Shown here one piece after another: positions 1 through 8,382 of a DNA stretch of 64,000 nucleotides. The notes under the pieces were generated by a model, which was not told where the DNA came from, did no database searches, and saw only the letters and a list, made by a program, of their open reading frames with translations. The DNA is taken from NCBI GenBank assembly GCA_964398775.1, contig CAYNND010000001.1, positions 62,001-126,000 of the forward strand, read 5' to 3'. The DNA comes from CAYNND01 sp964398775 (GTDB taxonomy: Bacteria; Patescibacteriota; Minisyncoccia; Phycocordibacterales; UBA2100). Made by a program: the position numbers and the translations under genes. Each line of letters begins with the position of its first letter. The stretch's first letter is position 1.

Positions 1-2399
1 GTCAGTCCTGTCGTGAGACGAGGACCATTTGCATCTTTCACTGCGACAAAGATGAGAAACGGTACGCCAGTTCCCTCCTCGACGATTCCTTCATCGCTTG
101 TATGAATATCTGCGACGACTGCGGCTCGCTTGTCCTTGATAGGAAGTATCGGACCTTCAAGTGATAGTGGCAGCGCATTCATCATCATCGTGATAAGTCC
201 ACGCCTCATGTCTTCTGCGCGACTCAGTGCTGCAACAGCTTGTTTGTCTGCATTGATGACTGACTCGACGCCAGGACGTGTGACTGAAGATGATGGGTCA
301 ATAAAGTTCTGCACGCATTGTGGGTCATTCTCAAGCGGTACCCCGCGACTCAGTGTCGCCTCAGTAAATCCAGTATTTGCAAGCTCAAGCGTTGCATATT
401 CATGCGCAGCGCGCAGAAGTGTGATATATGTCTGCAACTTTTCCGCGTTTTGCAACTGTATCGAACGGTCACGATAGATGGTAGAGAGTTGTTCTGCAGT
501 ATCAATGAGTTGCGCATATACCGCAGGCTGCGGCTCGACATATCCATAGACTGGTTCTGGTATCGCTCGTGTATCGCATGTGCCATCATCTCCACCACCA
601 CCCTTTTCTGCAAACGATTGCTTCGCGTAGAGAATGTTAGTATGACGCAACTCAGTCCAAAAACCAGACGCTGTCATGAGTGACTTACTACCCCACAGTG
701 GTGACTGCATAAACGCGGGGAGTTCCTGCACGTGCTTTTGCTGCCACGAGAATAGAGTCGCTATCGAAGAGAGGATGCCAGTTACTTGATTTTTCTTCCA
801 GTAGTCTGCTCCCCAATCATGAGCTTCATTGGTCAGCTCACTCAAGCGTGTATCTATCGCTTGCTTGTGCGTTGGATAAAACGGTAACGTTCCCAACTGT
901 GAACGCGCGTAGTCGGAGCCGAGAATAGTCATGATTTGTACTGATGATGCTGTGCGTGGCAGCTTCATGCCGTCTACCTCAGGTGCTTCATCACCCTGAG
1001 TGAGTCGTCCCGTCCAGTATGAATCAGGAATAAACTTCTGACTAAAGAAACGCATGCCACGCGTCTTATCGAGCACATCTTTCATGGTCACTATGCCGAC
1101 ACTTGTATAGAATGCAGGAAGTCCCTTGATGCGTGCGGCCGGCTTTGCTGTTGCAAGAAATGCAGCACGCGCTGCCTCGTCATACACATCATCTTCAAGC
1201 TCTTTCACGGCTCGTGCATAGTCACCTGCATCGAGGTCATCACTTTCTCCGACAAGTTGTTTCAACAAATCACCCATTGCGCTGTATTGCGTGAGTAACT
1301 CGGGGTGATTGTTCATCAGTGTCCCAATAGCTATGGAATACTTACTCAAATCTTCAGAACGAGTAAAGAACGGTATTTGTTGGTACCACTGTACCGCACG
1401 GAAGTATTGGCGGCGGAGTGAACTACTTGTGTAAGTACCACGCACAGTAAACAGTGAAAATGGCACTGCAAAATCTATATCTCCTGCAAGCTTCTGATAC
1501 TCATCCGAAAAGATAGCAGGCACATCTTTCGCAGGCGCATCATATATCATGTCGATATCATGCAGCACCGCACGCTCACTTGCTGCATCAAGTTTGAGTG
1601 ATCGCACATATGCTTTTACCGCGCTGCGAGCATCTGCACTCTCGTCTTTCTTTTTAAATGCAGCAAAGAAATCTTCGTAGCTCATTTCATGAGTACCCTT
1701 CCAATACTCTTCAGGCGTCGGAGGAACAGTCGCAACCGAAAGGAGCGCATGAGGCACCGCAAAGTACGCACGCACTTTCGCCCACTGAGCACGCTCTGTG
1801 TCTGTCTTTGCTGCACGATATGCTGCATCTGCATCTGCGTACAAAGTACGTGTCATACTGCGCACCTGAGGAAACAAATATGTATTTTCAGTCTCTTTGA
1901 GTAACTCAACTGAAAGGACAGAAAAGAGATGCATGAGCACATCACTTGATATGAAAGGTGCCTGAGCAAGTGTTCGCTCTTTTACGTCTACTGGCCCACC
2001 AATGCTGTCGTAGAGCGCAAAAAATTCTCGCAAGTTCTCACCGACTGAAACAGGCACGAGCTTACTCTGTGTGAGCGGCTTCAAAATAAACTTATGTGTC
2101 TCCAGATGTTTCTTATCTGCTGCAGAGAATGTCACTCCAAATTCCTGTTCGATTGCATCTATATTACTAAGTTCTTGTATTGAAAAAGGTGCACGCACGC
2201 TGCTATCTATGGCACCCTCCTCTCTCGCATCGCTCGGTATACCAAGTGTCGCTGCTGGGGTTACCTGGACCCCTGTTGTGGGAGGTGCTGAAGTAGTTTG
2301 TGAAGATACGATGAGGTAGAGCGCTCCACAGAGTAAACAAAATGGGATAATGATGCCGAGCAACCATGTCTTTGATCGCACGGGGGTTGTTGGTTCCAT
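1..2399 (-). CDS. DUF3160 family secreted/anchored protein (3' end beyond window)
   Basis: Large extracytoplasmic protein of the DUF3160 family, function unknown. The frame is open through the window edge; about 799 codons are visible and the C-terminus is missing. Residues ~11-32 form an N-terminal hydrophobic anchor, followed by a Ser/Thr/Pro/Ala-rich linker to ~70 and then a long, mainly helical ectodomain. Family-like blocks are APFISSDVLMH near residue 150 and VADIHTSDEGIVEEGTG close to the window edge. ATG at 2399 is preceded at 6 nt by a TATACT -10 box (plus-strand 2406-2411), so the mRNA is probably leaderless. The family is common in CPR genomes. Assignment is by motif memory, not by a search. 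Confidence 0.85.
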   Translation of the reverse strand, partial: MEPTTPVRSKTWLLGIIIPFCLLCGALYLIVSSQTTSAPPTTGVQVTPAATLGIPSDAREEGAIDSSVRAPFSIQELSNIDAIEQEFGVTFSAADKKHLETHKFILKPLTQSKLVPVSVGENLREFFALYDSIGGPVDVKERTLAQAPFISSDVLMHLFSVLSVELLKETENTYLFPQVRSMTRTLYADADAAYRAAKTDTERAQWAKVRAYFAVPHALLSVATVPPTPEEYWKGTHEMSYEDFFAAFKKKDESADARSAVKAYVRSLKLDAASERAVLHDIDMIYDAPAKDVPAIFSDEYQKLAGDIDFAVPFSLFTVRGTYTSSSLRRQYFRAVQWYQQIPFFTRSEDLSKYSIAIGTLMNNHPELLTQYSAMGDLLKQLVGESDDLDAGDYARAVKELEDDVYDEAARAAFLATAKPAARIKGLPAFYTSVGIVTMKDVLDKTRGMRFFSQKFIPDSYWTGRLTQGDEAPEVDGMKLPRTASSVQIMTILGSDYARSQLGTLPFYPTHKQAIDTRLSELTNEAHDWGADYWKKNQVTGILSSIATLFSWQQKHVQELPAFMQSPLWGSKSLMTASGFWTELRHTNILYAKQSFAEKGGGGDDGTCDTRAIPEPVYGYVEPQPAVYAQLIDTAEQLSTIYRDRSIQLQNAEKLQTYITLLRAAHEYATLELANTGFTEATLSRGVPLENDPQCVQNFIDPSSSVTRPGVESVINADKQAVAALSRAEDMRRGLITMMMNALPLSLEGPILPIKDKRAAVVADIHTSDEGIVEEGTGVPFLIFVAVKDANGPRLTTGL

Positions 2400-2445
2400 C
2401 TACCCAGTATAGCAGCACATCGCCGCAATATAAGTAGTGGTTGTG

Positions 2446-3918
2446 CTATGCACCGAGGTCGAGTATGTCATCGATGCGCACCTGCGAAACGAACTCAGGA
2501 ACGTGCGACACGAGAATCATCGCACCCTCATAGTCATGCAATGCTTTCGCAATAACAGGAAGGTGACGGAAGTTGATATGGTTTGTCGGCTCATCGAGAA
2601 TTAATAGGCCTGGTCGTTGCAATACAAGGCATGCAAATGCGACGAGTCCTTTCTGCCCTTCTGATAGATATTCAATCTGCGTATGCATCGTATCTCCAGT
2701 GATGAGGAAACTTGCTGCGACAGTGCGCAGCCGAGCTTCATCTGCACGTGCACTTCCATGCTCTGCAGCATGTTCGAGCGCTTGCATCACTGTATGCTTA
2801 AAGTTGAGCGTCGAGAAATCTTGTCTGTAATAGCCGATATGAATCTTTGGGTTTAGGACGGCACCCTCTGCAGTGTTGTGTGCAAGTTTTTCGAGAAATG
2901 TGGACTTACCAATGCCGTTTGGACCTTTCAGTAAGAGATGTCTATTTTTGCGCAACTCAAACCGCACTTTTTTCTGTACAGACTTTCCCTGTTTCAAAAG
3001 CCCAATTGACGAAAGTGTGAGCACCACGCCCGACATGTCAGGCTGGACCGGGATTGTAAACGCGCGAATAGTCTTATCTTCTTTGCGCACATCGACGACA
3101 TCTTCTTCGAGTTCGTCTGCCATTTGTCGCATCTTTTTTGCGACCATACGCATACCGCCTCCTTTATGTGCAAAGACGTTTGCCTGAAGTCGCTTCTCCT
3201 CAATCTTCTTCTCGAGCTGCGCATTTTTCATATTCTCACGCTCAATACGGGCGGTAATGTCTGAGAGTACATCGTTATAGTCACCGACGTACTGCTCGAC
3301 TTTTCGAGTGTATACATCAAGGTAGAGCACTCCGTGAGTAAACGCGTTTAAGAATGCCGCATCGTGGGAAATGACGATGACCGTCTTGTGGTAGCGTTTC
3401 AAAAAGTCAGTCAAATGTTCGATACCTGCATGGTCTAGGTTGTTCGTCGGCTCATCAAGCAAGAGAATATCAGGTGCCTGAATGAGAGCTGAGGCGAGCA
3501 AGAGCCGCGCCTGCTGGCCACCAGAGAAACTTTTTACGATACGGTCATGGACTTTCTCGTGTCCTTTGAGGTTTACCACTTCAAGTGCCTCATCGATGAG
3601 AACATCAATATTATATTGTTTCTTTTCAAAACATTTCTGGAAAAAATCACGCACTGACAGGTCGAGCTCAGCACGTGGAATCACTTGTCGCGCCGTTGCG
3701 ATGCGCATGCCGTGACCGATATGTATTTCACCCTCGTCAGGCGTATGCACTCCGGTGAGTAGTCCGAAGATGGTACTTTTCCCTGCACCATTTTGACCCA
3801 TGAGCGTCAGCTTTGCGCCGCGACGTATGACAAAACTCACATCAGTGAGGATGGGCTTTTTTTCACCGTGGCCGAATGAAACATTTTCAAATCGAATGAT
3901 GGCGTCGTCTTTACTCAT
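2446..3918 (-). CDS. ABC-F family ATPase
   Basis: Soluble ABC-F protein with two ATP-binding cassettes and no membrane segment; the family acts on ribosomes (translation factors or antibiotic protection). The first cassette has Walker A GQNGAGKST near residue 40, signature SFSGGQQARL and Walker B ILLLDEPTNNLDH. The second has GPNGIGKST, LSEGQKGLVAFA and LLILDEPTNHINF. A charged helical linker joins them. At 490 aa it is compact for the family and lacks a long C-terminal extension. ATG 3918 is preferred over a TTG at 3933 because that TTG lies in the U-tract of the upstream gene's terminator. The exact subfamily cannot be told by eye. Confidence 0.93.
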   Translation of the reverse strand: MSKDDAIIRFENVSFGHGEKKPILTDVSFVIRRGAKLTLMGQNGAGKSTIFGLLTGVHTPDEGEIHIGHGMRIATARQVIPRAELDLSVRDFFQKCFEKKQYNIDVLIDEALEVVNLKGHEKVHDRIVKSFSGGQQARLLLASALIQAPDILLLDEPTNNLDHAGIEHLTDFLKRYHKTVIVISHDAAFLNAFTHGVLYLDVYTRKVEQYVGDYNDVLSDITARIERENMKNAQLEKKIEEKRLQANVFAHKGGGMRMVAKKMRQMADELEEDVVDVRKEDKTIRAFTIPVQPDMSGVVLTLSSIGLLKQGKSVQKKVRFELRKNRHLLLKGPNGIGKSTFLEKLAHNTAEGAVLNPKIHIGYYRQDFSTLNFKHTVMQALEHAAEHGSARADEARLRTVAASFLITGDTMHTQIEYLSEGQKGLVAFACLVLQRPGLLILDEPTNHINFRHLPVIAKALHDYEGAMILVSHVPEFVSQVRIDDILDLGA

Positions 3919-3935
3919 GAGTAGTTCAAACAAAA

Positions 3936-3963
3936 TGCACCCACCGCGAACGCGGTGGGTGCA
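3936..3963 (-). terminator. Rho-independent terminator after the zinc-ribbon gene
   Basis: Perfect 13-bp inverted repeat (3936-3948 with 3951-3963) around a 2-nt centre, followed on the minus strand by TTTTGTTTG. It lies between the stop codon at 3973 and the ABC-F start at 3918, so it separates the two transcription units. Confidence 0.9.
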
Positions 3964-3972
3964 TGTCGTATA

Positions 3973-4596
3973 TTATTTCTTCTTCTTTGCTACTACTTTC
4001 TTTGCCTTTCGCTCTGCTATAGCTGCCTCAACTTTTTTTGTTTTAGCATTCTTTGGCAGTGCATCTACTGATGCGGTTGCTGTGGGCGCTGAAGTCTCCT
4101 GCTTTACATCCATAATCATGATGAGTGCATCAAGTTTTGAATGGAGTTCACGAACCTGTGCTGAGAGATCGTCGATACGAGTATCTCGCTTCTCTTCGCG
4201 CTGTGGTCGCTCGTCACGTCGGTCACCGCCGCGCTCCTCACGAGAATCAAATCGTCGTGGTGCTTCGTCAGCTCCTCGCTTACTTGCAAAACAGTCATTA
4301 CAAAATACTGGCTTTTCGCCGTTTGGTCGAAACGGTACCTGGCACGGCTTGCCGCAATCTGCACATGTAGTGTCAAACATTTCTCGGTCACCGCCATCGC
4401 GGCCACCAAAACCTCCACGGCCACCACCAAATGATGGCTTGCCTCCGAAGCGCTTACCGCCTCCAAATGATGGTCTACCACCGCCGAATGACGGTCTGCC
4501 TCCACCAAATCCACCACGACGTCCTTCGCCTGGCTTGTCGAAGTGTCCACCACCTCGCTTGTCTCGGAATCCTCCGAACTTCTTAAAATCGTTCAT
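3973..4596 (-). CDS. Gly/Arg-rich protein with CPR-type CxxC zinc ribbon
   Basis: A 207-aa protein in three parts. Residues ~1-68 are low-complexity Gly/Arg/Phe repeats (GGGRPSFGGG-like), as in RNA-binding RGG regions. Residues ~73-102 form a four-cysteine zinc ribbon, CADCGKPC-x(12)-CNDC, a domain characteristic of CPR bacteria. A charged linker with a short coiled coil (LSAQVRELHSKLDALI) leads to a Lys/Ala-rich basic tail ending KKVVAKKKK. RNA or DNA binding is inferred from composition only. It has a long structured leader and its own terminator, unlike most genes here, which suggests strong and regulated expression. Confidence 0.85.
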   Translation of the reverse strand: MNDFKKFGGFRDKRGGGHFDKPGEGRRGGFGGGRPSFGGGRPSFGGGKRFGGKPSFGGGRGGFGGRDGGDREMFDTTCADCGKPCQVPFRPNGEKPVFCNDCFASKRGADEAPRRFDSREERGGDRRDERPQREEKRDTRIDDLSAQVRELHSKLDALIMIMDVKQETSAPTATASVDALPKNAKTKKVEAAIAERKAKKVVAKKKK

Positions 4597-4743
4597 TATA
4601 TTTTTCTGAATAAGTAATACCGTATCTTCGTGATACAGACTCGTACGATATTCCCGTGTGAGTGGAGCGCCCCGCGCTCGACTTCCTTAGATAGATACGG
4701 TACCAAGTGGCTGTATCATAGCCTATATTTGACAAAATAGCAA
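4597..4743 (-). promoter_or_regulatory. Promoter and structured 5' leader of the zinc-ribbon gene
   Basis: The minus strand carries TTGCTA (4738-4743), a 17-nt spacer and TATGAT (4715-4720), giving a transcript start near 4708 and a leader of about 110 nt, long for this window. Two pairings compete for one strand. TACCGTATC (plus 4694-4702) can pair over 9 bp with GATACGGTA (plus 4618-4626). The latter can instead close a local 7-bp hairpin with CTGTATC (plus 4632-4638). A GAGCGC/GCGCTC hairpin lies between. There is no Shine-Dalgarno before the ATG. This could be a cis-regulatory RNA; ligand or temperature response is unknown. Confidence 0.5.
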
Positions 4744-4768
4744 ATTGTTGTGTTTTTGTGCCGTCAAC

Positions 4769-5008
4769 TTACGGAGTTTCGTCGAGTGCTTCTTGGATGG
4801 CGTCCTGCTGGCGCTGCATCGTCCCCTGCACTTCCTTTGCTTGATTTATCGCATCTTCATTTCGGTCAACAAAATAGTATTTGACTGCTCCATATGTTTT
4901 CTCAAGGTAACTCTCACCTTTCTCGTCTTTCATAACATACATACCTCCTGCGACAACACCGAGCATCAATAATTTTATAAGTATAGAACCTTGTTGGTTA
5001 TGTTTCAT
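4769..5008 (-). CDS. Small single-pass membrane protein
   Basis: A 79-aa protein starting MKHNQQGS, with one hydrophobic segment (ILIKLLMLGVVAGGMYVM, residues ~9-26) and a charged helical, coiled-coil-like tail rich in Glu and Gln. Function unknown. ATG 5008 is chosen because codons upstream in frame encode Cys-rich non-homologous sequence and reach into the divergent peptidase gene. It shares the short 5009-5070 interval with that gene. Confidence 0.65.
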   Translation of the reverse strand: MKHNQQGSILIKLLMLGVVAGGMYVMKDEKGESYLEKTYGAVKYYFVDRNEDAINQAKEVQGTMQRQQDAIQEALDETP

Positions 5009-5070
5009 ACTCGAAAAGTATATCACGCACCCAAGTAGACACATACACACTTTAACGCTACCCTGTGGCG

Positions 5071-5862
5071 ATGGCACAATGGGACAATATAGAGAGTAAA
5101 GGAGATGTGCAGGACAGACGCGGGAGCACTGGCATGGCATTTGGTGGGGTTAGCCTCGCAGGTGTCGCACTCCTTGTATTACTCAATTACGCACAGACGG
5201 GACAGGTAGATGTGCAGACACTCGCACAGCAACTCGAGCAGCTCAACATGCAGCCTTCTCAAAGTGAATCTGCAGAATTTGCTGGCGTAGACCCCTACGA
5301 ACAATTTGCCTCGACGGTCCTCGGCTCAACGACTGATACATGGCGTGAACAATTTACCGCACTCAATCGCGCATACACCCCACCGCAGTTTGTACTCTTC
5401 CGTGATGCGACTGAGTCAGCATGTGGTGGTGCGTACTCACAAGTCGGACCGCACTACTGCCCACCCGACAAGACAGTGTATCTTGATGAGCGATTCTTCG
5501 ATGAAATGTATGACATCCTCGGCGGCTCAAAGGGTGATGTCGCGCAGGCATATGTCATCGCTCATGAAGTCGGTCACCACGTGCAGACACTGCTTGGTAT
5601 CGAAAAGGAATCTGTTGCTATGGAGTTGCAAGCTGACTGTCTTGCTGGCGTCTGGGCGTATTCACTCAAAGATGACGGAGTATTTGAGCCGGGTGAAATA
5701 CAAGAAGCGATGGATGCAGCAGCTGCAGTCGGTGACGACCATATCCAAGAAGTAACTCAAGGTGAAGTAAGTCCAGAGACATGGACGCATGGCTCCTCAG
5801 CCGAGCGCGTTGCAGCCTTCACCAAGGGCTACACAAACGGGACATTCAGTGTGTGCAAATAA
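5071..5862 (+). CDS. ypfJ: YpfJ-type neutral zinc metallopeptidase
   Basis: A 263-aa protein of the putative neutral zinc metallopeptidase family (YpfJ, PF04228). It begins with a short WDNIESKGDVQDRRG segment typical of the family, then one transmembrane helix (~20-40), then an outward-facing catalytic domain. The zinc site is HEVGHH in YVIAHEVGHHVQTLLG (~170), followed by ELQADCLAGVWA with the conserved downstream acidic residue. A Cys pair (ESACGG ... HYCPPD) is also typical. GTG 5065 is possible, but ATG 5071 matches the family start. Substrate unknown. Confidence 0.92.
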   Translation: MAQWDNIESKGDVQDRRGSTGMAFGGVSLAGVALLVLLNYAQTGQVDVQTLAQQLEQLNMQPSQSESAEFAGVDPYEQFASTVLGSTTDTWREQFTALNRAYTPPQFVLFRDATESACGGAYSQVGPHYCPPDKTVYLDERFFDEMYDILGGSKGDVAQAYVIAHEVGHHVQTLLGIEKESVAMELQADCLAGVWAYSLKDDGVFEPGEIQEAMDAAAAVGDDHIQEVTQGEVSPETWTHGSSAERVAAFTKGYTNGTFSVCK

Positions 5863-6879
5863 CTACCACCACCCCTTTCCTTTTTCTTGAGCGCTTTCGA
5901 TGATTGCGTCGTATGTGTCACGACTGATGTACTGCGGCTCGTATGATATGCCACGCGCGTTGAGCTGTCTGGTAAACGCACGGAGGTGATTGCGTGAGCC
6001 ACGCTGCAGTTCCGTATACACTGCATTGATATCAGCATTGCGTGTCTCTTGCATATATCTATCGAGATCTGCGATGTCCAAGTCTTCAATGAGCGCACCC
6101 ACAGTGAGCGCCTCACCCTGCGTCGTTGTTCCTCGTTCGACGAGTGTCTCATAGAGCGTCTTGAGTTTCGGGTCATGGAAAGTACCGACTGTATCGTCAG
6201 TGGTTGGGAGTGGTACTTGGTACCGCGCGAGAAGTCTCCCCACTGCAGCCATGTGTGTCTTCTCGCTTTCTGTGATATTTGCAAAGATGCGTATTCCCCA
6301 CGTCGCTCCCAGAGTAGTGTATACATCGCGTGCTAGCTTTTCTTCTTCGTACATATACAAGAGCCCTGCTCGCTCTGCATCAGTAAGCGCCGCACCATCC
6401 TCCATGCGAGGCAATCCAGTACTTGGGATAATATCCGACGCATCGACTGTGTCTTGTACAGCTACTGTGCGCACTCCTGCCTCTGCCCCCTTCACAAGCG
6501 GCAGATCAGCATTCCCCGCGATGCCACCCTTGAGGTCATATATATGCGCTATGCCGGCGGCACGCATCGTGCTGAGTGCTTTTGCAGAGCGATTTCCAGA
6601 GCGGCAGTATATGAAGTAGGTCTTTGATGTATCGAGTGCCTGCACCCGCTCTGCGAAGTTTGCACTGTAGAAATCAATATTCAGCGCTCCAGAAATATGC
6701 CCTGATGTATATTCTTCAGGCGTTCGTAGGTCTATGAGGACTGCCGCAGGAGATTGTTCAAGCTGCTGCATATATGTCTCCTGTGTAAGCACGGTACCTG
6801 CTGGTTCTCGAGAGAACAGAACGACAGCAGCAGCGATGACCATAACAGCTACAACACTCATGAGTATAAGTCGTTTCAT
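5863..6879 (-). CDS. Membrane-anchored rhodanese-DUF2202 fusion protein
   Basis: A 338-aa two-domain protein exported through an N-terminal signal or anchor (residues ~1-22). Residues ~35-125 are a rhodanese domain (LIDLRTPEEYTSGHISGALNI) with the active-site loop YCRSGNRS, whose Cys carries persulfide in the family. Residues ~165-310 are a DUF2202 ferritin-like domain with YEEEKLARDVY and SEKTHM, the ExxH-type ligands expected for a dimetal four-helix bundle. It starts 5 bp after the ArsR gene, so the two are probably co-transcribed. ATG 6879 is chosen over TTG 6900, which overlaps arsR. Sulfane-sulfur handling is inferred from domains and neighbour. Confidence 0.88.
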   Translation of the reverse strand: MKRLILMSVVAVMVIAAAVVLFSREPAGTVLTQETYMQQLEQSPAAVLIDLRTPEEYTSGHISGALNIDFYSANFAERVQALDTSKTYFIYCRSGNRSAKALSTMRAAGIAHIYDLKGGIAGNADLPLVKGAEAGVRTVAVQDTVDASDIIPSTGLPRMEDGAALTDAERAGLLYMYEEEKLARDVYTTLGATWGIRIFANITESEKTHMAAVGRLLARYQVPLPTTDDTVGTFHDPKLKTLYETLVERGTTTQGEALTVGALIEDLDIADLDRYMQETRNADINAVYTELQRGSRNHLRAFTRQLNARGISYEPQYISRDTYDAIIESAQEKGKGWW

Positions 6880-6884
6880 ATGTA

Positions 6885-7169
6885 TTACGTTAGTGAACAA
6901 ATATAATGTACCAGACTCTGAACCGTACGATGTGACGCCAAAGAGTATCGCCGATGCACGCCATCACGGCGACAGGTCACTATGTCATGCTTTGCAAGCA
7001 CTCGAAGGTGGTGTGAAGTGACCGGTACAGTCGCGCGCACTCGCTGCGCTACCTCGGTCACAGAACATTCACCATCATGCATAAGCGTGCACAGTATGCG
7101 CAGGCGTGCAGCATCCCCGACTACAGCGAAATGTGTTGCTAATGTTTTCAGATGAATGCGCTGTTTCAT
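6885..7169 (-). CDS. ArsR-family repressor, possible persulfide sensor
   Basis: A 94-aa winged-helix regulator of the ArsR/SmtB family: DAARLRILCTLMHDGECSVTEVAQ leads into the recognition region VPVTSHHLRVLAKHDIVTCRRDG and a YSL wing. The metal-site ELCVC box of arsenic sensors is not intact. C27 (RILC) and C91 (YIC) sit about 64 residues apart in the first and last helices, close to the spacing of the dithiol pair in the persulfide sensors BigR, SqrR and YgaV. YgaV also sits beside a rhodanese gene. ATG 7169 directly follows a palindromic operator. Metal sensing remains possible because a HupE-like permease is divergent. Confidence 0.85.
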   Translation of the reverse strand: MKQRIHLKTLATHFAVVGDAARLRILCTLMHDGECSVTEVAQRVRATVPVTSHHLRVLAKHDIVTCRRDGVHRRYSLASHRTVQSLVHYICSLT

Positions 7170-7170
7170 A

Positions 7171-7217
7171 TATTCAAATCTATATTTGAATAATACACCT
7201 AAACGCCACCTGTGCAA
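7171..7217 (-). promoter_or_regulatory. arsR promoter with overlapping ArsR-type operator
   Basis: On the minus strand TTGCAC (plus 7212-7217) and TATTAT (plus 7190-7195) are 16 nt apart. A perfect 9-bp inverted repeat TATTCAAAT-ctat-ATTTGAATA (7171-7192) overlaps the -10 and fills the leader up to the arsR ATG. This placement fits autorepression. It is also 66 bp from the start of the divergent HupE gene, so it could control both. Confidence 0.7.
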
Positions 7218-7257
7218 TACACGAATGCAGCTTATGAAAATCTGCTATCCTTACCTC

Positions 7258-8310
7258 ATGCAACGCCTTCTACTCACACTTATTCTACTCAGTACGCTAC
7301 CAGTCATCGCCACTGCGCACCCGTTTGCGCGCGGGGATGTCGCAGTTACTTTGACCGCAGTGAACCAGTATCAGCTCGAAACGACGATTACCGCTCCTGG
7401 CATACTTCCCTACGAAGATGATCTTCCTGAAAGTGGTGATCCCTGGGAGCATCATGTGCGCACGAGCCTCCTCGTAAACCAAAACGGCATTCCTTGCTAT
7501 TTCTCCATGAAGCACTTTGTGCAAGATGCAGAACGCCAAACCACAAACATAGACGGCACCTACCAGTGCGCAGAAAAAATCACTGACCTCTCTCAATTTA
7601 CTATCCAGAGCTTTCTCTTTGGTAGTCAGTACGAGGACCCACAGATTGCACTCATTGTCGCTATAGATGGGACGGTGCACCGCATGCACTTTACGCGATA
7701 CAAGCACCAGCACCCTTATGATGTACCTGCGGAATCATATGGTGCACTCGCCGTCATACCTGAATACATCTCGCAAGGTGTCGCGCATATCCTCGGTGGT
7801 ACTGACCACGTACTTTTTCTCGTGTCACTCTTAGTAAGCACACTGAGTATCAGTGCTGGGCTCATCACCATCACCGCGTTTGCTATAGCGCATAGCATCA
7901 CTCTCTTTCTCGCAGTCTATGGCATCGTGAGTATCGATGCAGGTATCGTGGAGCCAGCGATTGCGATAACTATTTTCATCACTGCACTCCTCACTGCTGC
8001 CGCGTATGCACTCCACACGGAAACACTGCTCGAAAAAGCGCGAGTACCTATCGTCTTTCTACTGGGACTCGTGCACGGACTTGGTTTTGGTGGCGACCTC
8101 AGCTCCATTCACCTCCCTGCGCAGACCTTCCTGACTGCTATGCTCTCCTTTACTGCTGGTATAGAACTCGGGCAAATCGTGATAGCCGTCTGCATCCTTC
8201 CCCTCCTCTACCTTTTGAAAAAACAGTCTGACCGAAGAGCCATCATCATACTTGTCTCCTGCATCATCGCCCTGGTAGCGCTCTACTGGAGCGTCACGCG
8301 ACTTCTCTAG
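7258..8310 (+). CDS. HupE/UreJ-like membrane protein
   Basis: A 350-aa protein. A signal peptide (MQRLLLTLILLSTLPVIATA) precedes an extracytoplasmic domain to ~170 with two Cys, then six or seven hydrophobic helices. The membrane part carries the HupE/UreJ_2 signature: GVAHILGGTDHVLFL, FAIAHSITL and GLVHGLGFG, with conserved His and Asp that probably bind a metal ion. HupE/UreJ proteins are implicated in nickel or other metal transport, and the fused N-terminal domain is common in this branch. ATG 7258 is chosen for the signal peptide; ATG 7234 in frame is the alternative. Confidence 0.85.
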   Translation: MQRLLLTLILLSTLPVIATAHPFARGDVAVTLTAVNQYQLETTITAPGILPYEDDLPESGDPWEHHVRTSLLVNQNGIPCYFSMKHFVQDAERQTTNIDGTYQCAEKITDLSQFTIQSFLFGSQYEDPQIALIVAIDGTVHRMHFTRYKHQHPYDVPAESYGALAVIPEYISQGVAHILGGTDHVLFLVSLLVSTLSISAGLITITAFAIAHSITLFLAVYGIVSIDAGIVEPAIAITIFITALLTAAAYALHTETLLEKARVPIVFLLGLVHGLGFGGDLSSIHLPAQTFLTAMLSFTAGIELGQIVIAVCILPLLYLLKKQSDRRAIIILVSCIIALVALYWSVTRLL

Positions 8311-8382
8311 TTATCCCCATTGTATCTTCACACAGATACGGCATGATGCATGTCCTTATCAGTGTGCGCATAATACAAAACT

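Noticed and set aside
3800..4609. Long plus-strand frame opposite the Gly-rich gene
   Set aside because: It is Pro/Ser/Arg-rich, the expected reverse reading of Gly/Arg repeats, spans two genes and a terminator, and has no promoter pattern.
8309..8330. TTATCCCCA as a DnaA box after the HupE gene
   Set aside because: Single mismatched site without partners; expected by chance.
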